64,000 nt of DNA from NCBI RefSeq assembly GCF_012927125.1, contig NZ_JABBFZ010000002.1, positions 124,001 to 188,000 on the forward strand, given 5' to 3'. The translations under genes and the position numbers were made by a program. The notes under the pieces were generated by a model, which did no database searches, was not told the DNA's origin, and worked only from the letters and a program-made list of their open reading frames with translations. Of this stretch, positions 53,146 to 62,431 are shown in pieces. Source of the DNA: Paraburkholderia antibiotica (GTDB taxonomy: Bacteria; Pseudomonadota; Gammaproteobacteria; Burkholderiales; Burkholderiaceae). Numbering within the stretch: position 1 is the stretch's first letter; every line of letters begins with the position of its first letter.

Positions 53146-54834
53146 TCAGAAGCGCCCGTCGCGATCGGCACCCGGCGCAAAGGACACGCCTCTCAATACC
53201 TCGGCGTAGCTCGCGCTGCGCAGCGTGACGAACTTCTCCTGCGTCGCGCCGGCGGCCGTGGTGTTCTTCACCACGTCGCGAATCGCGACGAGCCGGTTGG
53301 GGTCGGCGCCCACGTCACCATTACCGCTGACCGTCGACGTGATCGCCCAGATCGTCGCCGTACCGTCGTCGTCGACGCGGCCGGTCAGGTTACGCAGTCC
53401 GTCGGTGGCCGGCGCCCACGGCAGTCCCGTCGCCGCATTGGAGCCGGACGGATAGCCTTTGATCGTGTATTGCGTGCCGAGGTTAAGGCCACTCTGCAAC
53501 GTATAGGCAAGCGTCCACGTCTTCGTGCCCGCGTTGTACACCCACTTCTGCAGACCCGCATGCGACTGCGCCGCCGCGTGCGTGTACAGGTCGCTTCCAC
53601 CGGTATAGCCATCGCCTTCGTCGGCGACGTACAGCGTATTCGCGTCGGCGAACCACAGCCCGAACGGGTACGAGATCGTGGTCGCCGATTTGGTCGGCGT
53701 CGACGGGAAACCGGCAAGGATGCACATGTTGTTCGGCAGGCCGCTGCTCTGCAGCGTCGCCGCGTTGTACGACAGCGGCGCGGTCGGCAGCGCCGCATGC
53801 GCGGCCGGCACGCCGACGCCATTCGGACATGCAGTGCCCGTCGTATCGACGAAGTAGACCGTGTTCACGCCGTTGCTGCCGCTGCCCTTCGTGAAATACA
53901 GCACGTTGTTGAAGAGGGTCATGCCGCGGAAATTGTCGTCCTTGCCGATCTTGTCGGCTTTCGCGCCCAGTTCCGTGACGGAGAAACTCGCGAGCGGCGT
54001 GGGCGTGCCCGGATTCTGCTGGGCCTCGTGCTGCTTCGACGCATCGATGAATTGCGCGCCAGCACCGAGAATCACGCCATCGGGTTGCGGATTCGAACCA
54101 TTACCCGCATTACCCGCCGTATAGATGATGTCCTGCCCATTTCTGTTGTTAAGGATCGCTGAACGACCGTTGTTACCGCTATAGGCATTGGTTTCCGTGA
54201 AGCGGAAATGGCCGTTACGATCGACGCGGGCGACCGCGCGATAAAAGCTCTGCCCGACCGGGTTGGTCAGATCCGTCGCACCGGGCGTGTTCGAGTTGGA
54301 CACGTCGATCACATTCACGGGCGCGACATAGCCCATGAACGTCAGGTACTTGCCATCCGTGGACAGATGCAGCGCCAGTTCCGACTTCGAACTGAAGCTC
54401 GTCACCAGTTGGTCGTGGCCGACTCCATGTTGCAGGCTGTTCGGTACTTCGAGCGTGCTGACGACGCCACCGCCCGGCGTGATCTGGTCGAGAAAGATCC
54501 GCGCCGTGATGCCGAACGCGGCATCGTAGCCGTCGTTATTCCACACGTACGGGTAGGTGCCGTCGGCAGGCGCGCCGCTCGCTGCGCTGCAGCCGCCCTG
54601 CGTACTCGCGCAGTTGGGCGGCAGGATTGTGCCGACTTGAACGTTGCTCGACAGATTGTCGTACACGCTGCGGCTAACCACGAGCATGCCCGGCTGAAAA
54701 CGGCTGTCGCCGTCGTGACCGAACGGCTGCGCCTGGGCAACGGTGCTCGCGGCAACGAGCGTGACGGCGAAGAGGGACAGGCTCGCGGCAGAAATCAGAT
54801 TGCGGACCAGCGGGTGAGAATTTGCTGTTTTCAT
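53146..54834 (-). CDS. Large secreted beta-rich protein of unknown function
   Basis: 562 residues with a long signal peptide (cleavage near AQA/QPF, residue 36). The mature part consists of about ten repeated beta-rich units (for example ELALHLSTDGKYLTFMGYVA, GNNGRSAILNNRNGQDIIYT, KDDNFRGMTLFNNVLYFTKG, SYPFGLWFADANTLYVADEG), as in beta-propeller proteins. Acidic motifs such as DDDGTATIWAI could bind calcium. Two cysteines in NCASTQGGCS may form a disulfide. GGAG precedes the ATG at 54834. Possible roles are adhesin or extracellular enzyme; no catalytic motif is seen. Confidence 0.75.
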   Translation of the reverse strand: MKTANSHPLVRNLISAASLSLFAVTLVAASTVAQAQPFGHDGDSRFQPGMLVVSRSVYDNLSSNVQVGTILPPNCASTQGGCSAASGAPADGTYPYVWNNDGYDAAFGITARIFLDQITPGGGVVSTLEVPNSLQHGVGHDQLVTSFSSKSELALHLSTDGKYLTFMGYVAPVNVIDVSNSNTPGATDLTNPVGQSFYRAVARVDRNGHFRFTETNAYSGNNGRSAILNNRNGQDIIYTAGNAGNGSNPQPDGVILGAGAQFIDASKQHEAQQNPGTPTPLASFSVTELGAKADKIGKDDNFRGMTLFNNVLYFTKGSGSNGVNTVYFVDTTGTACPNGVGVPAAHAALPTAPLSYNAATLQSSGLPNNMCILAGFPSTPTKSATTISYPFGLWFADANTLYVADEGDGYTGGSDLYTHAAAQSHAGLQKWVYNAGTKTWTLAYTLQSGLNLGTQYTIKGYPSGSNAATGLPWAPATDGLRNLTGRVDDDGTATIWAITSTVSGNGDVGADPNRLVAIRDVVKNTTAAGATQEKFVTLRSASYAEVLRGVSFAPGADRDGRF

Positions 54835-55272
54835 TGCGTCTCCGTAGGGATCTGACAGGACCTTATCTCGTGTAATAGAAATAAAGCCAGTCAAATCTAG
54901 TGACGCTTGATGAACACTTAATGGCGTGCAGCTTTCTCGAAGCTGGCAGTCGGGTCAGGTCAAATAAGGTCAATCATTTTCTATTCGTAAGCATGGCGAA
55001 AAAATACTCCGGCGATTTGATCTTTATTTTTAATTCTTAAGGTGCTCTTCAGGAAAGCGTCGGGGTGGTTGTGGCTCGGATAAAGCCGATCCGTTTTCAG
55101 CTGCGTCGGAGGCGGCGCCATCAAATTCTGGGTTGCCGAGTACGAAATGTTTTACATCGGTCCGACGATAATGATCGAGCCGCTTGTTACCATCGTGATG
55201 TACTCGATGCGCCTCGGCGAAGCACGCCGATCGGCAGCCATTGCCGTGCAACCAGCAAGGAGAACAACGACG
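54835..55272. other. 438-bp intergenic region, no gene seen
   Basis: AT-rich part near 54950-55030 (GGTCAAATAAGGTCAATCATTTTC, split here only as a description) includes two GGTCAA-type words: GTCAGGTCAAATAAGGTCAA. The frame upstream of the amidotransferase start is not coding-like. Confidence 0.35.
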
Positions 55273-55968
55273 ATGCAAAAACAAGTGACGATCGGTCTGA
55301 TCGGCGATTACGATCAATCGGTGCCCGCTCACCAGGCGATTCCCCACGCATTGAAACGCGCCGCCGCCAGGCATCGCATAGAGGTCGGCTTCGAATGGAT
55401 TCCGACCGTGGAAATCCAATCGACATCGCGCGTCGATTTGTTCGACGGCATCTGGTGCGTCCCCGCGAGTCCTTATCGACACACCGAAGGCGCACTACTG
55501 GCGATTCGCCGTGCCCGCGAGAACGGCACACCGTTTCTCGGCACCTGCGGAGGCTTTCAGCACGCCGTCATCGAGTACGCTCGCAACGTGCTCGGCTGGG
55601 CCGACGCCGAACACGCGGAAACGGCGCCGGATGCCGTGCGCGCCGTCATCTCGCCACTGGCATGCGCGCTGGTCGAGACCGAGGATCGAGTGCGACTGTT
55701 TCCGGGCACGCGCATCGCCGTTGCTTATGGAGTCGGCGAAACATCGGAAGGCTATCGTTGCCGCTATGGGCTGAACCCGGAGTTCCGGAGTGCGCTGGTT
55801 GCCGGCCCGTTACGGGCCACCGCGGACGATGCGGCCGGCGACGTACGCGCCGTCGAACTGGATCACCATCCGTTCTTCGTCGCGACGCTGTTTCAGCCCG
55901 AACGCGCCGCGCTCAAGGATCAACCCGCGCCGCTCGTCGACGCGTTTGTCGCGGCCTGCGCGGCGTAA
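55273..55968 (+). CDS. Stand-alone CTP-synthase-like glutamine amidotransferase
   Basis: 231 residues, a class I glutamine amidotransferase domain without the CTP synthase ligase half. The nucleophile is in GTCGGFQHA (C92) and the His/Glu pair is in DHHPFFVATLFQPE. It matches the family annotated as CTP synthase C-terminal region-related (seleno)protein; some relatives have selenocysteine at the nucleophile, while this one has Cys (TGC). AAGGAGAA precedes the ATG at 55273. The reaction and partner are unknown. Confidence 0.85.
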   Translation: MQKQVTIGLIGDYDQSVPAHQAIPHALKRAAARHRIEVGFEWIPTVEIQSTSRVDLFDGIWCVPASPYRHTEGALLAIRRARENGTPFLGTCGGFQHAVIEYARNVLGWADAEHAETAPDAVRAVISPLACALVETEDRVRLFPGTRIAVAYGVGETSEGYRCRYGLNPEFRSALVAGPLRATADDAAGDVRAVELDHHPFFVATLFQPERAALKDQPAPLVDAFVAACAA

Positions 55969-56041
55969 CGTGCAATGCGAACGCCGCAGCGCCGGATGAT
56001 CGACAATCCCCTCACCCGCTAAAGCATGGAGGCCGGTTGCG

Positions 56042-56461
56042 ATGAGCGAATTCGATCTTTCGGCAATCTACCGCGGCTATATCGCCTGTCTGAATGCTCG
56101 GGACTGGGCGAAGCTGGGCGAATTCGTCGGCGACGACGTCGAATACAACGGCCAGCGGATCGGTTTGTCGGGCTATCGCGAGATGCTCGAAAAAGATTTC
56201 CACGACATTCCGAACCTGCGCTTCGAGATTCGAATCCTCGTTTGCGAACCGCCCGATATCGCTAGCCGCCTGCATTTCGACTGCACGCCAGTCGGCGTGT
56301 TTCTCGGGTTGCCGGTGAACGTTGCGGACCTTGCTGCGGCGCAAGCTGACCGCCCATCACGGACCGGCGAGCGACGACGGCTGCCCGTCCGCTCGCCAGA
56401 GCCCATCACGCGCATCACACTCACAAATCGAAGCCCATCTGCGCACGCCCCAACGCGGTGA
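56042..56461 (+). pseudogene. Truncated SnoaL-like (ester cyclase) protein
   Basis: 139 codons. The first 93 or so residues (YRGYIACLNARDWAKLGEFV, GDDVEYNGQRIGLSGYREM, FDCTPVGVFLGLPVN) fit a SnoaL-like cone-shaped fold. The expected ending (strand and helix with E/N/V and a R-D-G-R turn) is missing; after LPVN the sequence changes to Arg/Pro-rich composition. No other frame restores the expected end, so there was a deletion or recombination near 56320, not a simple frameshift. It also overlaps the convergent dioxygenase gene by 41 bp. Probably non-functional. Confidence 0.65.
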
Positions 56462-57665
56462 GATCGTCCGCCGTCGCGCGACCAACGAAATCCGTTTCGA
56501 AATGATCGGCCGGAAAATCCGGCGGACTCTTCCCTTCGAGAAAACTCGGCAACTGCCGCTTCAGATACGCATCGTTCTTCGCGCAGGCCGGCAGCGAGGC
56601 GATATACATCACGTTGCTGTAGCCCGTGCCGCGATGCGCATCCTCGACCGCGTGAATCACGTCGCTGTGCCAGAACACGGTGTCGCCCGCCTGCATCAAC
56701 GGGATCGACGAAAGCGCGTCGAACAGCGGCGCGTGATACTCGGGCTTGATCGACAGCGCGCGCCCCGGCATCGCGCCGCACAGGTCGTCGTCGGCGACGT
56801 CGTCCTGGAGCGCGCGCAACAGGATGTAGGCCATCGCGTTCGCGATCGGCACCAACTGCAGCGTGCCGTCGCCGGGGCCTTGCGGCGTCAGCGCGGTCCA
56901 GCCCTGGAACGTGCGGAACATCGAGCAGACGGCCGGCGATGCAATCTCCTCGACTTCGGTGCGCCAGGCGGCATCGAACGGATCGTAGTCGCGCCAATGG
57001 CCTGAAAAAACGTGGCGATACACGTTGCGGAAATTCGACTCGATCCAGCGCTCGACCGAACCGCCGTCGCAATGCGCGGACAAGCCCAGCGACTCCGAGC
57101 CGGGTGGCCGCCGACGCAAACGGTCCGCATAGACCGGCACGTGGTTCGGATCGAAATGCACGCGCCCTTCGCTCTCGGTGCGCCACAGCCGGTTCAGAAA
57201 CACGCGGGCCTGCGTGAGTTCGGCCGACTGGCGCGCGAGCACCTGCGGCTTCGACCAGTACACGCCGTAGATTTGCGGCTTGCTCGACGCGAGCTGGCCG
57301 AAATATTTGTCTTCGGCACGGTTCAGCAGGCGGCCATCGAGGTCATTGCGCCCGACATATTCGGCAATCTCCCGATCCCACTGCTCCACTCGCGAGCGCT
57401 CGAAAACCTGGCGGATCACGCAGGCGCCGCGCGCCTTGACGAGCGCGATCTGCGCATCGCTGACGCGGTTCGCGACGATGTCGTCGAAGCGGATTTCCGG
57501 AATCACCGCTTCGCCGCGCTCGCGCAGCGCCGCGATCTGTTGCGCTTCCTTCGTCATCGCCGCTTCGAGTTCGGCGAATACGTCGCGGTAGTTGGGCAGC
57601 CGCGCGCGCAGCTCACGCTTCGCGTTGCGGATGGCTGCCGGCAGGTCGTCGATCTGCAATGCCAT
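56421..57665 (-). CDS. DUF1479-family iron(II)/2-oxoglutarate dioxygenase-like protein
   Basis: 414 residues, the usual length of YbiU-type proteins. A double-stranded beta-helix is suggested by LGLSAHCDGGSVERWIESNF and PLMQAGDTVFWHSDVIHAVE (H-x-D and distal H). The N-terminal 90 residues are helical. It probably oxidises a small organic acid or amino acid derivative with O2 and 2-oxoglutarate. The ATG at 57665 follows the divergent AraC regulator by 96 bp. The 3' end runs into the truncated SnoaL gene. Confidence 0.88.
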   Translation of the reverse strand: MALQIDDLPAAIRNAKRELRARLPNYRDVFAELEAAMTKEAQQIAALRERGEAVIPEIRFDDIVANRVSDAQIALVKARGACVIRQVFERSRVEQWDREIAEYVGRNDLDGRLLNRAEDKYFGQLASSKPQIYGVYWSKPQVLARQSAELTQARVFLNRLWRTESEGRVHFDPNHVPVYADRLRRRPPGSESLGLSAHCDGGSVERWIESNFRNVYRHVFSGHWRDYDPFDAAWRTEVEEIASPAVCSMFRTFQGWTALTPQGPGDGTLQLVPIANAMAYILLRALQDDVADDDLCGAMPGRALSIKPEYHAPLFDALSSIPLMQAGDTVFWHSDVIHAVEDAHRGTGYSNVMYIASLPACAKNDAYLKRQLPSFLEGKSPPDFPADHFETDFVGRATADDLTALGRAQMGFDL

Positions 57666-57761
57666 GGCGTCGTCTCCATACGGTGTTGTGACAGACGGAG
57701 CGTACGCGAGACGGGCGAAGTTGCGTGATACTATCCGGCCAAATGCTTCTCGATTCTGGCC

Positions 57762-58757
57762 ATGAAAGCTGCTTACGAATACGTTGATTTCGGCCACGAC
57801 TGTTCGGTCAGGGTGTATCACCGCCGCCTGCCGCGCATTCCGTTCGAATGGCATCACCACCCGGAGTACGAATTGACGCTGACGATGAACAGTCAGGGCA
57901 AGCGCTACATCGGCGATTCGGTGGCCAGCTACGGCGCCGACGATCTCGTGCTGGTGCCGCCGAATCTGCCGCATACGTGGGCGTCGAACCGTTCGATCGA
58001 CGCCGCGGATCCACAGGTCGCGATCGTCGTCTGGTTCGACGGCGCGTGGGTCCGCCGACTCGCCGACGTTTGCCCCGAATACCTCGGGCTGTGCGATCTG
58101 TTGCGGCGGGCATCCTGCGGTCTTGCGTTCGAAGACGGCGCGGGAACGCGCATGCGTACGCACCTGGAACGCCTGCTGTCCGAGCAACCTCGCGAGCGCC
58201 TGCTCGCGGTGCTGGCGATCCTCGACTTCCTGTCGGAACTGCCGGCCACACCGCTCGCGTCGCCCACCGCTTTCAACGCGAAAACCGGCACGCCGACGGG
58301 CCATGAATCCGACCAGATCAATCGCGTGCTCGCGTTGATCGAAACGCAATTCGCGCGACCGCTGCGGCTGTCGACGCTGGCGAAAGCATCGGGTCTGTCC
58401 GCGCGTTCGCTGACGCGGCATTTCACGCAGCATCTCGGCGAAAGCGTCGGGCGCTACATCACCCGCGTGCGGATCGGCCACGCGTGCCGGATGCTGACCG
58501 ACACGACGCTGCCGATCTCCGTGATCGCAACCCGCTCCGGGTTCGCCAACGCCGCGAATTTCAATCGCCAGTTCAAGGCCACGAAAAACATCACGCCGGC
58601 GGCATTCAGGCAGCAGTTCACCGATGCGCGGAAGGCAGACGAAGGCAGCTCGCCGAAGCTCACCGAGCGTTCGCCGTCGTTGCAGCGGTTGGAAAAGAGC
58701 ACCGCGACCAGTCGGCGACGTGGCGCGACGCACGCGTCCGGCGAGCCTTCGGCGTAA
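57762..58757 (+). CDS. AraC-family transcriptional regulator
   Basis: 331 residues. An N-terminal cupin-like sensing domain (WHHHPEYELTLTMNSQGKRY) is followed by two helix-turn-helix motifs at about 195-290 (LRLSTLAKASGLSARSLTRH and PISVIATRSGFANAANFNRQ). The C-terminal tail of about 40 residues is basic and low in complexity. It is divergent from the DUF1479 dioxygenase, which it probably activates in response to the dioxygenase substrate. Confidence 0.9.
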   Translation: MKAAYEYVDFGHDCSVRVYHRRLPRIPFEWHHHPEYELTLTMNSQGKRYIGDSVASYGADDLVLVPPNLPHTWASNRSIDAADPQVAIVVWFDGAWVRRLADVCPEYLGLCDLLRRASCGLAFEDGAGTRMRTHLERLLSEQPRERLLAVLAILDFLSELPATPLASPTAFNAKTGTPTGHESDQINRVLALIETQFARPLRLSTLAKASGLSARSLTRHFTQHLGESVGRYITRVRIGHACRMLTDTTLPISVIATRSGFANAANFNRQFKATKNITPAAFRQQFTDARKADEGSSPKLTERSPSLQRLEKSTATSRRRGATHASGEPSA

Positions 58758-58775
58758 CCTCGGCGTAGCGTTACG

Positions 58776-58931
58776 CTAGAAACGCCAGTACAACGGCTCG
58801 ATGAACACGACCACCGCCATCGACCACAGCACGATCAACGCGCCGATCTTCCAGTAGTCGCCGAGCGGATAGGCAAGCCCGGTCTTCGACATCGCGGTGG
58901 CGAGCGGAATCGCGAGCAGCACGACCAGCAA
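58776..58931 (-). pseudogene. Remnant of a membrane transporter C-terminus (DASS/SLC13-like)
   Basis: A 51-codon open stretch on the minus strand ending in TAG encodes LLVVLLAIPLATAMSKTGLA then YWKIGALIVLWSMAVVVFIE and PLYWRF, a C-terminal membrane helix typical of divalent anion/sodium symporters. It is closed upstream by an in-frame TGA at 58932-58934, so only the last helix or two remain. No start codon is convincing. It appears to be a deletion relic lying between the AraC and DUF2252 genes. Confidence 0.6.
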
Positions 58932-58941
58932 TCAAGGGGCG

Positions 58942-58970
58942 AAAAATCGCGCGCCGTCATGCGCGCGATT
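58942..58970 (-). terminator. Rho-independent terminator of the DUF2252 gene
   Basis: On the minus strand AATCGCGCG pairs with CGCGCGATT (9 bp) around an 8-base loop and is followed by TTTTT. It lies just after the DUF2252 stop (58981). Confidence 0.8.
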
Positions 58971-58980
58971 CCGCCACGCT

Positions 58981-60195
58981 TCATCCTTTCGCAGCCGGAT
59001 CGAAGACGCCGCGATCGTAAGCCTCGCAATACGCCTTCCAGTCCGCGGCCACCTGCGCCTCGCATTGCGTCGCGAGTTCCACCAGCGGCAGTTGCCAGTC
59101 GCGTCGAGCGCCGAACGCGATCAGATCGTCGGCAATCGCCGACTTCTGCCGCCCGCCGCTGCGCAGATGCGCCCACGCGCTCAGGCTGGCCATCGTGTCG
59201 ATCACTTCTTCGAGCCGCGGCAGCTTGCCGTCCCAGTCCGCGAGCGCGACGCGGTCTTCCGACGGCTGCAGACTGCGCAGCACATACGAGCGCCCGTTGA
59301 AGTCGACCGCATGCAGAAACGCCTGCGATACCGCCTGGTTGCGCCGCTGCACCTCGACGACGCGTTGCGCCTCGGTCTGCCACTTCGGCTGTGCGGTCTT
59401 CACGCGCGGACTCGCCGACGACGGCAGCGCCTCCTTCAGGTCGATCAGGTAGTTGCCGTCCGGCGAGCCCTTGCCTTCGACCAGAATCACGTAGCGGTCG
59501 ACGCCGAGACTGCCGGTGCCGGCAATCCGCCGCGCGACATCGAGCGTGCGATAGAACTCGGGATTCGGTTCGCCCGCCGCGAACTGCTGCATGAACTGCA
59601 GCACCGCCGCGCGCTGTTCGTCGCTGACCGGCAGCGCCTTCTTGCCGTCCACTTTCAGCGTGCGCGTCTTGCCCTTGAGCACCGTGCGCCGGTCGAGGTG
59701 CGCGGCGCGCGTGCGGCTCGCGAGCGCGTCGAACAGATCGCGCACCATGCCGACCGCGGTTTCCGCCTCGATCCAGCGCGACTTGCCGAGCGCGAGCGCG
59801 CCGCTGTACGCATCGAGCGCGGTATGGCACAGCGCGAGCGCCTGCGCGCGGCTCAGCGTCAGATCGGCGGCGCCGACCAGCACGCTGGTGAGCAGCCGCA
59901 CGAGTTCGTACGGGGCCGGCGCGAGACAGGCTTCGTCGAAGTCGTTGTTGTCGAAGTAGACGAGGCGATTGTCGCCCTTGTAGCTGCCGAAGTTCTCCAG
60001 GTGCATGTCGCCGCAGATCCATACCGACGGCGCGTCGTCGAGCACCTTGGTGCGCGGCAGCCGTTCGTAGAACAGATGACAGGTGCCGCGCAGAAACACG
60101 AACGGCGAACCGCGCATGGCTTTGTATTTCATCGCGAGCCGTTCGGGGTCGCGGCCGGCGTTGAATTGGGCGATGATCTTCGCGATGTCGGGCAT
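58981..60195 (-). CDS. DUF2252-family protein
   Basis: 404 residues, a typical length for DUF2252 (kinase-like fold, unknown function). Conserved blocks include RGTCHLFYERLPRTKVLDDA, VWICGDMHLENFGSYKGDN, LVYFDNNDFDEACLAPAPYE and ARRIAGTGSLGVDRYVILVE. These include the acidic motifs (GDxHxxNFG, DxNDFDE) that resemble an aminoglycoside-phosphotransferase-type ATP site. GGAAG precedes the ATG. A terminator follows. Membrane genes upstream do not define its pathway. Confidence 0.85.
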   Translation of the reverse strand: MPDIAKIIAQFNAGRDPERLAMKYKAMRGSPFVFLRGTCHLFYERLPRTKVLDDAPSVWICGDMHLENFGSYKGDNRLVYFDNNDFDEACLAPAPYELVRLLTSVLVGAADLTLSRAQALALCHTALDAYSGALALGKSRWIEAETAVGMVRDLFDALASRTRAAHLDRRTVLKGKTRTLKVDGKKALPVSDEQRAAVLQFMQQFAAGEPNPEFYRTLDVARRIAGTGSLGVDRYVILVEGKGSPDGNYLIDLKEALPSSASPRVKTAQPKWQTEAQRVVEVQRRNQAVSQAFLHAVDFNGRSYVLRSLQPSEDRVALADWDGKLPRLEEVIDTMASLSAWAHLRSGGRQKSAIADDLIAFGARRDWQLPLVELATQCEAQVAADWKAYCEAYDRGVFDPAAKG

Positions 60196-60277
60196 AAGGC
60201 TTCCATTGAATGAGCGGCAATCCTGCCGTTATGACTTCGATGGCGGCGACAAATTCAAACGTAAATTCAACACGAAC

Positions 60278-61042
60278 TCAATGCGGATGCAGCGCCCCCG
60301 CGAGCGCCTGCAGATTCAGCGGCCGCACATGAATCATGCCGCCGCGCGGGCTGTCGATATCGGCGACCAGCATGAAGGCCAGCGACACCACCAGCGGCAT
60401 CACCAGCAGCAGTCCCGCGCCGGCCTTCAACGCGCGCGCGCCGTAGCCGACCAGCAGGTTCGCGCACAGCGCCATCAGCGTCATCAAGCCCCACGCCGCG
60501 TACGGAATGCGGTTCCACCATGCCGCCTGCGCGTAGCCCTGAGTGTTGAGCACGTCGTTGACCGCGGTGACGACGAGCGCCGCGATCGGCGTGGGCTGCG
60601 CGGCCGCCGCATTCCTGACGGTCGACCACATCTGCTGCTGCAAACGCGCGGTGTCGGCATCGATACGCGCGACGTCGCTCAGATCGCGCGTCGTATAGAA
60701 CCGCACGCGCACGTCGAGATAAGTCGCCAGTAGCTCGCGCAGCGCGGAGGCATCGGCGGCGGGCAGCAGATCGGCGCGCACGTAGGCGGTGCCGATCGCG
60801 CTCGCCTCTTCTTCCTCGTAGTGCTCGCGCAGATCGTAGCGGCCGACCGCCATCGAAAACGTGAAGCCGATGATCAGCGCGAGCAAGGTCAGCGTCGCGG
60901 CCTGGATCACGCTGAAGTCGTCGTGTGCGTCGTCGGCGATCTTGCGCAAGCGCCGCAATGTCGAACCGGCGCGCGCCGCCACCCACATCATGACGAATGC
61001 AACGAAGAACACCAGCTCGGAATGATTCAGGATGTTTGGCAT
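60278..61042 (-). CDS. Membrane protein with DUF4239/bestrophin-like domain
   Basis: 254 residues. Helices are at about 8-25, 45-65, 185-205 and 215-240; the middle (about 70-180) is soluble and cytoplasmic or periplasmic, rich in Ala, Asp and Thr (EEEEASAIGTAYVRADLLPA). The pattern fits the DUF4239 family, distantly bestrophin-like. The ATG at 61042 has a poor ribosome site, and an ATG at 61078 is an alternative. Substrate or ion selectivity is unknown. The neighbour 61157-62107 is on the same strand. Confidence 0.7.
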   Translation of the reverse strand: MPNILNHSELVFFVAFVMMWVAARAGSTLRRLRKIADDAHDDFSVIQAATLTLLALIIGFTFSMAVGRYDLREHYEEEEASAIGTAYVRADLLPAADASALRELLATYLDVRVRFYTTRDLSDVARIDADTARLQQQMWSTVRNAAAAQPTPIAALVVTAVNDVLNTQGYAQAAWWNRIPYAAWGLMTLMALCANLLVGYGARALKAGAGLLLVMPLVVSLAFMLVADIDSPRGGMIHVRPLNLQALAGALHPH

Positions 61043-61156
61043 GGCGCGCGTTTTTCTTGTGATGGCGATGAACAGCAAACCCCGACGGTCGATGACGCAG
61101 ACATGACCGTCAGGATGACAAGCGGCGCGGGACCGCCGCGCTCGTCATGGTGAACG

Positions 61157-62107
61157 TCAGGAACCTGTCATCAGAAAGTAACGTCCGTCGGCGCTCACGT
61201 TGTGGCCGAAGCCGCACGCTTGCGGCGAGCCGTGCGTGCGCACGTCGAGCGTTTCGGGTTCGACGAGCCGCAATTCGATCAGACACCGGTCGTCGCGATG
61301 CTCGTACGGCGCGAGGTTGACGATTTTCGCGGTCGCGTCGAGCGGCGCGCTGCCGTTGGTCTCGATGACCGGCACGCGGGCGACGCCACCGAAGAAGCGC
61401 ACATACGCGGACAGATCGCCGACGTTCGCGCTCGGCTCGCCCTGCGCGTCGACCATCGGATAGACGAAGTCGCCGTCGATCCGGTACACGCCGTGGCGTC
61501 CCCTCACCGGCTTCACGTCGATGCTGTTCCACGCGCCGAACAGCATGTAGCGACGAAAGCGCGCACCGTCCGGCGGCAGTCCGCTCACCACGTCCTTATG
61601 CGCGATCGACTCGAAGCGCTCGCGCGCGGCGCCGACCGCGCGGCCGAGCAGCACGTCGTGCGGATAGTCGTCGCCACGCGCGAGCGCCGTACGGTAGTAC
61701 GCACGCGCATTCGGCAGCGCGCCGAGCTTCAACTGCACGTCGCCCTGATGCACGAGCGCCATCGCGATCCGCGCACGCGCCGAACTCAGCGCTTTCGGCG
61801 CATCAGTGTCGGCGGCCTGCAATGCGGTCGCTTCCGCGAGCGACGCTTCCATCGCAACCAGCGTCTGCGCGTCCTTGATGCGCCCGGCATCGAGCGCGGC
61901 CACTCCGAGCGCCGCGCACGACGCATTGGTGCGACACGGCACGTCCTTGCCGGCAAGCAGCTGGCGGCGGTAGAGGTCGGCGCGCGAGTCCGCGGACTGC
62001 GTCGGCGCGGCGGCGCGCGCGAGCGGCGGCACGGTCGACAGCGTGACGAGCGCCACGGCGGCGGTCATAACGGAGGCAGCGCAGACGACAGCGTTTTTTA
62101 TATTCAT
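61157..62107 (-). CDS. Secreted or periplasmic hypothetical protein with TPR-like N-terminus
   Basis: 316 residues. The signal peptide (about 1-33, cleavage ARA/AAP) precedes a helical region (about 45-150) with TPR-like pattern (MALVHQGDVQLKLGALPNAR, AYYRTALARGDDYPHDVLLG) and a C-terminal beta-rich domain (about 180-310) with conserved-looking motifs PLDATAKIVNLAPYEHRDDR and HNVSADGRYFLMTGS. Cysteines are at about 58, 64, 290. No family is recognised. It may take part in envelope stress or secretion, but this is a guess. Confidence 0.65.
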   Translation of the reverse strand: MNIKNAVVCAASVMTAAVALVTLSTVPPLARAAAPTQSADSRADLYRRQLLAGKDVPCRTNASCAALGVAALDAGRIKDAQTLVAMEASLAEATALQAADTDAPKALSSARARIAMALVHQGDVQLKLGALPNARAYYRTALARGDDYPHDVLLGRAVGAARERFESIAHKDVVSGLPPDGARFRRYMLFGAWNSIDVKPVRGRHGVYRIDGDFVYPMVDAQGEPSANVGDLSAYVRFFGGVARVPVIETNGSAPLDATAKIVNLAPYEHRDDRCLIELRLVEPETLDVRTHGSPQACGFGHNVSADGRYFLMTGS

Positions 62108-62431
62108 GAGCGCGAATTCATGAGCGCGGGATAAAGGAAACGGGGAACGCGGAGGTCGCGACATATCCTCCGCACAACGCTGTTCGATAACGGTCGCCGT
62201 TTGCGCAAGCGACGACCCTGCCTGGTGATCCTGACAGAAAAAAGACGATTGCGCGCACGCGGAGGGATCGGGAGTTATGCGGATATCTGAACGGAGCCGA
62301 CTGCGCTTTCCTGTACTTTTCCGGAGCGCTTTTCGGTGCGCTTTCCGCTGTGTGCTCCTCGCGGACGAGCGGTCCGCGCGCCTGCGGGTCACCCATTCCC
62401 TCGGTTCCTCCGCTTGGGCCACTCAGGCCGC
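62108..62431. other. 324-bp region between two minus-strand genes
   Basis: The gap lies between the FtrA-like regulator stop and the secreted protein start. The frames present are arginine-rich shadows. A stretch of GCGCTTTTC/GCGCTTTCC words occurs near 62320-62350. No gene is supported. Confidence 0.35.
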
